The translations under genes were made by a program, and so were the position numbers. Below are positions 9,090 to 16,523 of a stretch of 64,000 nt of DNA, piece after piece. Source of the stretch: Hyphomicrobiales bacterium (lineage in GTDB: Bacteria > Pseudomonadota > Alphaproteobacteria > Rhizobiales > Xanthobacteraceae); NCBI GenBank assembly GCA_017305535.1, contig JAFKKN010000008.1, positions 62,001-126,000 of the forward strand, read 5' to 3'. The first letter of the stretch is position 1. Each line of letters opens with the position of its first letter. The notes beneath the pieces were generated by a model. The model was not told where the DNA came from. It ran no database searches and was given only the letters and a program-made list of their open reading frames with translations.

Positions 9090-9608
9090 TTATCGCGGCT
9101 GCTTTTCCATCCATCGCTGCAACATACGCACGTTACGAATGTTGGCGCGAAACATCACATCGAATGCGTCGCCTGCCAGCGGAACAAGTCCAACGACGCC
9201 ATCGACCGCGACGTTGCCCAGCATTCGTGCTGTGAGATGCCACGGCGCACCGAGCGCACGCGCCTCGCGCACCAGCCAGAGCGATATCGCCGTCGTGATA
9301 ATATCCCCCACGATCGGAATGAGACCGATAAGACCGTCGATCCCATAGCGGATCTTGGTGCCGGGCACGACAAAGGCAACGTCCAGAAGCTTGGCGATCA
9401 CTTCGAGACGCGCGATACGCTGCTCGCGCGTCAGTTCGCCGAACGGATTCGCGCTCGACGTTCGGAACTCGAACCCCTCGAATCCGAACGGTCCCTGCCC
9501 GGTCGCCTGCGGTTCAACGATCCGGCCTTCCTGATCGATGACCGGGCCATCGTTCGGCATCGGACGATATTGCCGGGCTGTTCCGGAACGAGATGCGCTG
9601 CTTGTCAT
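9090..9608 (-). CDS. DUF4112 domain membrane protein
   Basis: About 172 residues. The C-terminal 110 match DUF4112: RIARLEVIAKLLDVAF, the hydrophobic YGIDGLIGLIPIVGD, and a second related unit, VDGVVGLVPLAGDAFDVMF. The two GLIP.(V/L)GD-like repeats are the family hallmark. It is probably a membrane-associated protein of unknown function. The start is placed at MTSSASRSG because the longer frame overlaps the upstream cyclase gene and looks random. An ATG at 9677 is an alternative. It lies directly downstream of the diguanylate cyclase gene on the same strand. Confidence 0.75.
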   Translation of the reverse strand: MTSSASRSGTARQYRPMPNDGPVIDQEGRIVEPQATGQGPFGFEGFEFRTSSANPFGELTREQRIARLEVIAKLLDVAFVVPGTKIRYGIDGLIGLIPIVGDIITTAISLWLVREARALGAPWHLTARMLGNVAVDGVVGLVPLAGDAFDVMFRANIRNVRMLQRWMEKQPR

Positions 9609-9700
9609 GCGCGCAACATGGGGAGCATCGCGCTCCGGCGCAAGCGTGTCGCGCGGCCGCAGCACCCGCTCTCCCATTGGCCGGCAATCCGGCCCAACGG

Positions 9701-10909
9701 TTACGCTGTGCGACGTAATTCGATCTGCGGTGTCGGCTGTGCCGGTGTCGGTGGCTGATAGACCGCGTAGCGATCCCTGCCCTCGTTCTTCGCAACGTAA
9801 AGGGCCTGATCGGCCGCCGCGATCAAACGGTCCGGCTGTAGTCCGATCTGCGGCGTCCATTGCGCGACGCCGATGCTGGCCGCGAGGCGGAACGGCACGC
9901 CTTGCTCCGGCGACAGCTTCGCGCGACAAGCCTCAACGATATGCCGCGCGACCATCGCGCCCTCGCGCAATGTCGTGACCGGCAAAACCGCGCAGAACTC
10001 ATCGCCGCCCGAACGTGCCAGGAGGTCGTCCGGGCGCAATTGTGACTGCACCGTTCGCGCGAACAGCCGCAGGCATTCGTCGCCGACAACATGTCCGTGC
10101 CCGTCGTTGATCGCTTTGAAGCTGTCGAGGTCGATCGCCAGCAACACGAACGGCTCGCTGGTCCGTTTCGCGACCGCGCACGCCTCCGGCAGACGCTGCA
10201 ACAGCATCCGCCGATTGGCGACGCCGGTGAGTTCATCGAACAGCGCCAGATTCGCCACCTCGCCGCGCAACCGATCGATCGCCATCAGCAGAAAACCGAA
10301 ATTCCACGCCATCGACAGGAACACCAGCACCAGCACCAGCGCCGCCTGCACCTGGTTGAAATCAACCATCGACGCGACGCCGCCGATGTCGAACAGACTC
10401 GTAATCGCGCGCACCGCGTTCACGAGAATGATCAGCAGCGCAACCGCCCCCGCGAGCCGCGCGCCCGGATTGTTCGAACGGGTAGCGTGCGAGAACAGGT
10501 GGGTCAGCATCAGGCCGACCGGAATCGACTGCGCGATCGAATAGACGAAAATCCGCATCGACGTGCTGGGATAGACAAGCACGAAATAGTTCAACGCCAC
10601 GAAGCTGGCGATGGCGACGGCGATATTGAATCGCCACGACACGGGACGGCCGAAAAACCGCTCGACGCCCATGGACGCGAGTCCGGTACCGATCACCAGC
10701 AGCATGGCGCCGGTCATCAGCGGCAACAGCGGCGGCATCACCAGCCGAAACATCCCGATGCAGGCACCGACGGCGATGCAGAACGCGGACGCGGTCCAGT
10801 ATCGCGCCGCCGCAAAGTTGGGATAGCTGCGTATCACGTAGGTCCAGATCAGACCGAGCGCCATGAAGTTGGCGACCAGGACCACCCATAGTGTCGGCAT
10901 GCTCAACAT
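9701..10909 (-). CDS. Membrane-bound diguanylate cyclase (GGDEF)
   Basis: This 402-residue protein should make cyclic di-GMP from two GTP. Residues 1-212 contain six or seven membrane helices. The GGDEF domain follows a linker (VANLALFDELTGVANRRML) and carries SGGDEF at 300-305. The product-inhibition I-site RPDD (292-295) is five residues upstream, so allosteric feedback is probably retained. No EAL domain is present. The membrane sensor part has no recognisable input domain. The signal is therefore unknown. It may influence motility or surface attachment, which is inference only. Confidence 0.9.
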   Translation of the reverse strand: MLSMPTLWVVLVANFMALGLIWTYVIRSYPNFAAARYWTASAFCIAVGACIGMFRLVMPPLLPLMTGAMLLVIGTGLASMGVERFFGRPVSWRFNIAVAIASFVALNYFVLVYPSTSMRIFVYSIAQSIPVGLMLTHLFSHATRSNNPGARLAGAVALLIILVNAVRAITSLFDIGGVASMVDFNQVQAALVLVLVFLSMAWNFGFLLMAIDRLRGEVANLALFDELTGVANRRMLLQRLPEACAVAKRTSEPFVLLAIDLDSFKAINDGHGHVVGDECLRLFARTVQSQLRPDDLLARSGGDEFCAVLPVTTLREGAMVARHIVEACRAKLSPEQGVPFRLAASIGVAQWTPQIGLQPDRLIAAADQALYVAKNEGRDRYAVYQPPTPAQPTPQIELRRTA

Positions 10910-11128
10910 CGCACGCGCCGGCCCCGCGATGGCCGCCTCCCCGTGCTGGACATTGCCTTACCCATGACTCTCCCCGAATTCGGCTCAGGGTGCCCGCACG
11001 GCACTTAACGGAGTCTGACCGGAATGGAACAATCCCCAGCGTGGTTGTGAATTGATGAAGACCTGCATACCGCCACATTATGAAACGGCATGCAGACTTC
11101 GTTAACCATGCGGGTGAGCGACGCGCAC

Positions 11129-11821
11129 TTATTCGAAGAAGGTCGCGATCTCCGACAGCGATTTCTTCTCGGTGGCGTGACGCGGGATGTGGGCGTTCTC
11201 CGCCGGATAGCCGGTGACCAGCAGGATGTACGGCTTCTCTGCCTCGGGTCGTCCGCAGATCTCGTTGAGGAAGCTCATCGGCGCCGGCGTATGCGTCAGG
11301 GTCGCGAGGCCGGCGTGATGCAGCGCCGCGATCAGAAAGCCGGTGGCGATGGCGACCGATTCCGGCACGTAGTAATTCTTGCGCATGACGCCGTCGGCGC
11401 TGCGGCTCTTGCGGGCGCCGAACACGCAGATCAGCCACGGCGCGATCTCGAGAAACGGCTTGTCCGGATCGGTGCCGAGCGGCTTCAGCGCCGCGAGCCA
11501 TTCCGCGCCCGCGCGGCCGGCATAGAACGCGCGCTCCTCCTCCTCGGCGGCAACGCGGATGCGCGCCTTCATCGCCGCGCTACCGATCACCGAGAAATGC
11601 CACGGCTGATGATTGGCCCCGCTCGGCGCGGTGCCGGCGGCCTTGAGGCACGTCTCGATCAGTTGGCGCGGCACCGGGCGATTGGAAAACTCGCGCACGG
11701 TGTGACGGCGACGGATGCCGTCATAAAACGCGTCGGCCCGCGCCTGCATGTCCTGCTGCGGCCGCTCGACGTAATCGGGCAGCGGCACGGGTAGGAAATC
11801 CGTCGTCAGCGCGGCGGGCAT
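11129..11821 (-). CDS. Nitroreductase family FMN oxidoreductase
   Basis: This 230-residue protein has the nitroreductase fold. [15 protein letters not shown] carries the N-terminal FMN-phosphate contact, [15 protein letters not shown] is the second FMN-binding motif, and the C-terminal segment ends in [14 protein letters not shown]. The overall pattern resembles the subgroup around iodotyrosine dehalogenase-like nitroreductases. It should use FMN and NAD(P)H, but the substrate is not predictable. It lies between the GGDEF and transglycosylase genes, all on the minus strand, with no evident operon partner. Confidence 0.87.
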   Translation of the reverse strand: MPAALTTDFLPVPLPDYVERPQQDMQARADAFYDGIRRRHTVREFSNRPVPRQLIETCLKAAGTAPSGANHQPWHFSVIGSAAMKARIRVAAEEEERAFYAGRAGAEWLAALKPLGTDPDKPFLEIAPWLICVFGARKSRSADGVMRKNYYVPESVAIATGFLIAALHHAGLATLTHTPAPMSFLNEICGRPEAEKPYILLVTGYPAENAHIPRHATEKKSLSEIATFFE

Positions 11822-11857
11822 CGTCGTCTCCTGATGGTATGAGTTGCGGCTCGCGGC

Positions 11858-12676
11858 TCAGCGGCCGGCGAGCTTGTCGGCGAAGTAACCAATGGTCTTG
11901 CGATAGATCGTCGCGCGATTCCACTCGCGCATGGCGTCGAAATTCGCCGAGCCCTCGTGGTAATCACCGCCGGCCTTCCAGCCCGCGGTCTTCAACAGGT
12001 TGGCGGTGGAGGCGAGCACGTCCGGCACGCTATGGCGCAGATCGACATGGCCGTTGCCGTCGTAATCGACGCCGTACTTGATGTAGGACGACGGCAGAAA
12101 TTGCGTCTGGCCGATCTCGCCGGCGTAAGCGCCGATCATGTCGTTGAGGCGCAGGTCGCCGCGCTGCACGATCTTCAGCGCCGCGAGCAACTCGCCCTGA
12201 AACAGTTCGGTGCGGCGGCAATCGTGCGCCATGGTGGCGAGCACGCGGAACACCGGCAGCTTGCCCATGTCGCCCTTGCCGAAATCGGTTTCGAGCCCCC
12301 AGATCGCCACCAGGATTTCCGGCGGCACGCCGAACTGCCGCTCGATGCGCGACAGCAGCGAGGCGTTTCGTTGCAGCATGGCGCGGCCGGTCTTGATGCG
12401 GCCGGCGCCGACGCGGGTGGCGACGTATTGCTCGAAGGTCTTGTTGAAGGTGCCGCGCTGGCGGCGATCGAAGGCGAGCACCGCCTGATCCTGGGTGACG
12501 CCGCCGAGCGCCTGCGAGATCACGCCGGACGAAATGCCGGCGGCCTGCGCCTCCCGCGAAAAACTGTCGACGAAGCGGTTGAAATCGCCGCCGCACTGGG
12601 CGGCGGAAGCGGCGGTGGCGGTGAGGGAAACGGCGGCGAGCGAAGCGGCGAGAACGGCGGCGAGGCGGAGTTTCAT
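11858..12676 (-). CDS. Lytic murein transglycosylase (MltB-like)
   Basis: This 272-residue protein cleaves peptidoglycan to form 1,6-anhydromuropeptides. The start MKLRLAAVLAASL begins a signal peptide ending ATASAA, and the longer in-frame extension is repeat DNA. The MltB-type catalytic segment is AIWGLETDFGKGDMG, with the catalytic Glu in ETDFG. Further motifs are YAGEIGQTQFLPSSY and DYDGNGHVDL. It lacks a C-terminal peptidoglycan-binding domain. It acts in the periplasm. Confidence 0.92.
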   Translation of the reverse strand: MKLRLAAVLAASLAAVSLTATAASAAQCGGDFNRFVDSFSREAQAAGISSGVISQALGGVTQDQAVLAFDRRQRGTFNKTFEQYVATRVGAGRIKTGRAMLQRNASLLSRIERQFGVPPEILVAIWGLETDFGKGDMGKLPVFRVLATMAHDCRRTELFQGELLAALKIVQRGDLRLNDMIGAYAGEIGQTQFLPSSYIKYGVDYDGNGHVDLRHSVPDVLASTANLLKTAGWKAGGDYHEGSANFDAMREWNRATIYRKTIGYFADKLAGR

Positions 12677-12825
12677 TGCGACCCCTTTTGATGAATCGGC
12701 CGTGGTTATAGCACGACTATGGCGGCGCGATGATAACAGCGGCGTGCGGTGGGCGGGGCTCGGCCGCGCCATCCGAGCGGTCGCCCCGCGATGTGTGCGG
12801 ATGGCGTCGCGCACCACCTCTCCCC

Positions 12826-12993
12826 ACGTCGTCCCCGCGAAGGCGGGGACCCAGACGCCGTGTCGTCCGAAATTGGTGGAAGCGTTGATCTCGCTCACTT
12901 CGCACCATCAACACGGGTTCGACGTTGATTGGAAAGTCGGCACCATCACCGCTCGCGCTAGGGGTTCTGGGTCCCCGCCTTCGCGGGGACGAC
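12826..12993. repeat. Inverted pair of GTCCCCGCG-type repeats
   Basis: ACGTCGTCCCCGCGAAGGCG at the left and CGCCTTCGCGGGGACGACT at the right are inverted copies about 130 bases apart. Each half is itself a hairpin (CCCCGC GAAG GCGGGG). A similar arrangement occurs at 37265-37386, and a lone half at 29341-29362. The bases just inside the right half, CTAGGGGTTCTGGGTCCCCG, also match the second copy (TTAGGAGTTCTGGGT). This supports one mobile-like family rather than chance palindromes. Confidence 0.7.
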
Positions 12994-13083
12994 TCTGATG
13001 TCGTGGTGGGATCGCACCTAACATCGGATTCGCATGTCAAACAGCTCATCGAAATCGTCGGCAATGCGTGCGGATACGGCTTC

Positions 13084-13643
13084 GCGATCTCGCGGCGCGA
13101 TGCGCCCGAGGTTTGGTTCGCGTCATCGCCCTCGTTGAGAAGAGGGCGCGCGGAACGCCGGACGCACGGTGCGTCCGTAGCCTCATGCGCATAAAAAACA
13201 AGCGCACGAGTTAGCCACCACGAAAGCACCGGATACATCCGGCGTTCCGCACGCGGTGGGCTTCCGGCTTGCTTCGTGCTCTCCCCGGGAACGCCCGCAG
13301 GCTGTCACCGTCGTCTCCGCGGTACTTCGGGCCTGCGGTTGCAGGCGCGCGAAGAGCAGTCCGGATTTCGCAGGACCACACGACTTGGGCCGGCGCGCAA
13401 AGGCGGTGTCGGTGGGATGCATCTCCATCCCGGCCGCACCGCGCAGCGCCGTCGTCCGCCGCAACGAAAATCCCTCACGCGCCTCCGGCCCTTGAACGCG
13501 CCCTTTGTACAAGGCGCACGCTCGCGCTCCGGGCTTGCGCCCTGCGACCTTCGTTCCGGCCCGACGCTGCCGCGTCCACCGCATCCCGCCCCGCGAATCG
13601 TGACGATCGCGAAACGCCCCTCTCATCGGAGCGGGATAAATAG
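13084..13643. ncRNA. Large structured intergenic element (putative repeat/ncRNA)
   Basis: There is no credible protein here. The overlapping frames on both strands are Arg/Pro/Ala-rich. Structure is visible: a 13-bp inverted repeat, GCGGAACGCCGGA at 13150-13162 with TCCGGCGTTCCGC at 13238-13250; an inner hairpin GGACGCAC-G-GTGCGTCC at 13160-13176; and GCCTGC-GGTT-GCAGGC at 13331-13346. Phrases such as GTGCTCTCCCCGGGAACG, AGGACCACACGACTT and GCGTCCACCGCATCCCGCCC resemble a long repeat I remember in Bradyrhizobium genomes (not searched). The strand and function are unknown. Borders are approximate. Confidence 0.45.
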
Positions 13644-13685
13644 GAATATAATCTCATTCACACTTGATGTCAACAACCTGCAAAG

Positions 13686-13698
13686 CAACTTGAAGTTG
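13686..13698. promoter_or_regulatory. Candidate operator upstream of the TIR-/NDT-like gene
   Basis: CAACTT-G-AAGTTG is a perfect 6-bp inverted repeat. It overlaps a possible -35 hexamer, TTGAAG (13690-13695). With an 18-base spacer, TAGTCT would be a weak -10. It lies about 45 bases before the ATG of the downstream gene. The promoter assignment is weak. The inverted repeat itself is certain. Confidence 0.35.
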
Positions 13699-13739
13699 AG
13701 CGGATTTACAGCCTAGTCTGCAAGCGAGGAGAAATCAGC

Positions 13740-14777
13740 ATGGCAAAAAAGGCTCGCAAGAAAAAGGCCAACAATGGCAATGGTTCATCCGCCCGATATC
13801 CACGACACTCCATTGAAAAAGCCCTGCGTATCCCTCGAGCCATCATTGAGCAAAATGCTGGAAAAGAATGTTCAGATCGGGATTCCGCTCGATTTGCGGG
13901 CGTAGGTTTCAACGGACCATACAAAGTCGAACTCAGTTCTGCGCTTAAATATGGATTTCTTACACGACAAACCCCTGGACATGTGACCGTTACCGATCGA
14001 GCTCGTCAGGCTATCCGACCACAAAAACTTGGCGACGAAATAGATGCATTCCGCCAAGCAATTCTGGACGCTCCCGATATCTCAGAAGTTTACAAACACT
14101 ATCGCGGGGAAAACCTACCCGATGGCACATTCTTTGAGAATGCACTTGTCGACAAGTTTGGCATTCCGGCTGCTGAGGTGCCAAAATTTACGGACATCTT
14201 TCTCAGTTCACTAAAAACAGCTCATCTCTTAGAGCCTCAAGGAGACAAACAAAGAGTCCTCGACATTACTGATAGCAGCGAACGCACCGCTGCAAACCCG
14301 AGCCTTAAAAAGGCCGCCAGAGATGCAAAGATCGATAGCAACGAAACATGCTTTGTCGTGATGCCTTTCGCAGAGCCTATCGGAGGATATTTTAGCAAAA
14401 TCTATGAACCCGCAATCAGAAAAGCTGGTTTGCGTCCAGTTAGAGCGGACGCAGACATCTTCGGGACTGGGAAAATTATCGACCAGATTTGGTCAGGAAT
14501 AAACTCGGCACGAGTGCTCGTAGCTGAGATGACGACAAGAAATGCAAACGTGTTTTATGAGCTGGGCCTAGCTCACGCCCTTCAAAAACCGGTCGTCCTT
14601 GTTTCATCGAATGAAGCAGACGTTCCCTTTGACCTTAAGCATATACGTGTAATCTACTACGATGTAAGCGATCCATTCTGGGGAGAAAAACTGATCGACA
14701 AGGTTGCTGAAAATATCGTTTCAGCACTTAAGAATCCCGACGAAGCCATTTTCCAGCGAGCACTCGAATCCAGCTAG
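13740..14777 (+). CDS. Two-domain protein: N-terminal DUF5343-like/winged-helix region and C-terminal TIR-/nucleoside 2-deoxyribosyltransferase-like domain; possible defence effector
   Basis: 345 residues. After a basic start (MAKKARKKKA), residues 20-170 form an alpha-helical region resembling DUF5343/wHTH-type domains (FRQAILDAPDISEVYKHY, LPDGTFFENALVDKFG). Residues 203-335 match the TIR-like/NDT-like Rossmann domain: CFVVMPFAEP, AGLRPVRADADIFG, NVFYELGLAHALQKPVVLV, VPFDLKHIRVIYYD. Glu274 in YELG is the candidate catalytic residue. Related domains hydrolyse nucleotides or NAD in some bacterial immune proteins, but activity here is inference. Two sampled 60-base lines are 45-50% GC, well below the neighbours. 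AGGAG lies 8 bases before the ATG. No partner gene adjoins. Confidence 0.8.
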   Translation: MAKKARKKKANNGNGSSARYPRHSIEKALRIPRAIIEQNAGKECSDRDSARFAGVGFNGPYKVELSSALKYGFLTRQTPGHVTVTDRARQAIRPQKLGDEIDAFRQAILDAPDISEVYKHYRGENLPDGTFFENALVDKFGIPAAEVPKFTDIFLSSLKTAHLLEPQGDKQRVLDITDSSERTAANPSLKKAARDAKIDSNETCFVVMPFAEPIGGYFSKIYEPAIRKAGLRPVRADADIFGTGKIIDQIWSGINSARVLVAEMTTRNANVFYELGLAHALQKPVVLVSSNEADVPFDLKHIRVIYYDVSDPFWGEKLIDKVAENIVSALKNPDEAIFQRALESS

Positions 14778-14923
14778 TGACTATACTTAGCCCTCTGCCC
14801 AGCAAACGGAAGACGAAGGGTGCTTCGAGTAACTGTACTTGCCAATCTATAATTCCAGCACCATCCGCGGTAACGATACACTCTCACCCTCGACGCCCCG
14901 CCAAATTCCGCTAATCTCCCCGC

Positions 14924-15541
14924 ATGACCGATCCCGCGCCTGCCACGGCCTCGACGGCCTATGACCTTTATTACTTGCAGAACGGCAAGCGCTTCTTCTG
15001 GCGCAATCCGAACCATGGCGTGACGCTGTTCGATGCCGGGCGGGCCTCCGCGATCGTCTGGCGCAACGATGCGGGGGAAGCGGGGCGGCAGCTCTGGACC
15101 GATATCACCGCCGTCAACATGTCGTCGGGCTCCGACGGCAAGGATGTCGTCAACGCCTGCCTGATCCGCTTTCGCGACGCCCGCACGCTCACCGTCACCG
15201 ACGCCGGCCCTTCCGGCCAGGTCGATCACGACCGCACGGCGTCCTATCGCGATTTCGTCCGCGCGCTGCATCGCCGCCTCGCGGCCGCGCCGCAAGGCAC
15301 CATCCGCTTCACCGCCGGCTTTTCGGAAAGCCGCCACACCGGCATGGTAGCGATCCTCGTCATCGCCGCGCTGTTCTTCGTCGGCACGCCGCTGGTGCTG
15401 CTGTTCATCGTGCGCGACTGGCGCGTGCTCGGCGTGCTGGCCGCCGGCATCGGCTTCGTCTGGCCGTTCTGGAAGGTCGCGGAAAACAACCGCCCGCGCG
15501 CCTACGACCCGCGCCATCCGCCGGGCGAGTTGATGGATTGA
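14924..15541 (+). CDS. Conserved membrane protein, function unknown (205 aa)
   Basis: Residues 1-140 are soluble, and parts look like a PH-like or beta-rich domain (ITAVNMSSG, ACLIRFRDARTLTVTDAG). Two membrane helices follow (MVAILVIAALFFVGTPLVLL and VLGVLAAGIGFVWPFW), then a short proline-rich tail. GC content returns to the host level. The opposite-strand frame over 14774-15517 is a shadow. I cannot name the family. The gene stands alone between the TIR-/NDT-like gene and a repeat-rich stretch. Confidence 0.75.
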   Translation: MTDPAPATASTAYDLYYLQNGKRFFWRNPNHGVTLFDAGRASAIVWRNDAGEAGRQLWTDITAVNMSSGSDGKDVVNACLIRFRDARTLTVTDAGPSGQVDHDRTASYRDFVRALHRRLAAAPQGTIRFTAGFSESRHTGMVAILVIAALFFVGTPLVLLFIVRDWRVLGVLAAGIGFVWPFWKVAENNRPRAYDPRHPPGELMD

Positions 15542-15579
15542 GGTGTTAGAGCGTCATCGGTTTGAATTAAAGCATGCGC

Positions 15580-15729
15580 CGTCATCCTGAGGTGCGAGCG
15601 AAGCGAGCCTCGAAGGATCGCTGACGTCGTCCACCCATCTCGGGTTTACCCGAGATGGGGTTGAAGGAACGCAAGTTGGCTCACCAACTTGCTATGGCTG
15701 TCGCTACGCGCCAGCACCTCAGGGTGACG
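15580..15729. repeat. CGTCATCCTGAGGTGC-type repeat with two nested hairpins
   Basis: The element starts CGTCATCCTGAGGTGCGAG and ends CACCTCAGGGTGACG, an inverted pair. Inside are two perfect hairpins: CCCATCTCGGGT-TT-ACCCGAGATGGG (15634-15659) and GCAAGTTGG-CTCA-CCAACTTGC (15671-15692). It is a composite intergenic element of a type I remember from this family of bacteria. With the next repeat it fills the 435-base gap between the membrane protein and marR. No gene was seen in that gap. Confidence 0.7.
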
Positions 15730-15782
15730 ACCCCCGATTCAGCCTCGGAAATCATGCTCTGGATGCAGCACAACGGTTCTGT

Positions 15783-15872
15783 CGTCATGGCCGGATTTAT
15801 TCCGGCCATCCACGTCTTGGCAGCCCTGCAAGAAGAAAGACGTGGATGGCCGGGACAAGCCCGGCCATGACG
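15783..15872. repeat. CGTCATGGCCGG-type palindromic repeat, copy 1
   Basis: It begins CGTCATGGCCGGATTTATTC and ends CCCGGCCATGACG. Inside, CATCCACGTCTT and AAGACGTGGATG form a second inverted pair. Six copies of this family occur in the window (15783, 18324, 31033, 38570, 50960, 56830). Every copy lies between genes. Confidence 0.8.
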
Positions 15873-15976
15873 CCTTCGATACTTACGATTGCGCCGCGCC
15901 CGCGCGGCGGTTCGAAAATGCCGCCAGCCGGTGGTCGCGAAGCCCAGCGCCGTCAGAGCAGCATTGCTTCGGCTCG

Positions 15977-16414
15977 TCATGAATAGCGTTGCAGGACCTG
16001 TTCCAGCAGAGGCTTGATGCGCGACAGTTCATCGAGATGCGCGCCGGAGAGTTCGGCAAGATGCCGCTCGGCCGCGGCGGTCAGACACAGAAGCACGCGG
16101 CGCTGGTCCGAGTCGTCCTGAACGCGCTCGACGAGACCGCCTTCCGCCAGGCGATTGGCAAGCTCGACCGCCGTGTTGTGGCGCAGCCTCAACCGCTCGG
16201 CCAGATCGCCGACGGTGATCGGGCGGCCGCCCTTGTAGCCCTTGATGACGAGAAGAGCTTGGTGATGCCGCGGCGTCAGGCCGTGCCGCTTCGCTTCGTC
16301 CTCGCTGAATTCCAGAAAGCAGCGGATGAGATAGCGAAACTCGGCGAGCGCGGTGTAGTCGGCCTGGGACAATCGGGATCGTGCCAATTCGCATGCTCCT
16401 TTCAACCGGCCCAT
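15977..16414 (-). CDS. MarR family transcriptional regulator
   Basis: This 145-residue protein is a MarR-type winged helix regulator. The HTH and wing are visible in TVGDLAERLRLRHNTAVELANRLAEGGLVERVQ followed by DSDQRRVLLCLT (cited in parts); DSDQRR is the wing signature. The N- and C-terminal helices would form the dimer. It is divergent from the ClC channel gene, with a 109-base shared region containing a palindrome, so it may regulate itself and the channel. The ligand is unknown. Confidence 0.93.
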   Translation of the reverse strand: MGRLKGACELARSRLSQADYTALAEFRYLIRCFLEFSEDEAKRHGLTPRHHQALLVIKGYKGGRPITVGDLAERLRLRHNTAVELANRLAEGGLVERVQDDSDQRRVLLCLTAAAERHLAELSGAHLDELSRIKPLLEQVLQRYS

Positions 16415-16453
16415 GTTCTTCCATATTGCCCGGCGGATTGCTTGATTTTATTA

Positions 16454-16468
16454 TATCGTAATGCGATA
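16454..16468. promoter_or_regulatory. Candidate MarR operator overlapping the marR -10
   Basis: TATCG-TAATG-CGATA is a perfect 5-bp inverted repeat with a 5-base spacer, in the divergent region between marR and the ClC gene. On the minus strand TATAAT (16455-16450) is a good -10 for marR and overlaps the palindrome edge. A repressor bound here would block marR and possibly the divergent gene. The binding protein is inferred from position. Confidence 0.5.
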
Positions 16469-16523
16469 CGACCGCCCGATGCGCAATCCGGCGCCTTCAG
16501 CATGACGAGCCAGGATATCCACG

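Noticed and set aside
13183-13626. Arg-rich frames in the long intergenic element
   Set aside because: Several overlapping frames on both strands have the same low-complexity look. The DNA is better explained as a structured repeat.
14774-15517. 247-residue minus-strand frame
   Set aside because: It lies opposite the 205-residue membrane protein, whose helices and polar pattern look real. The minus frame is a shadow.
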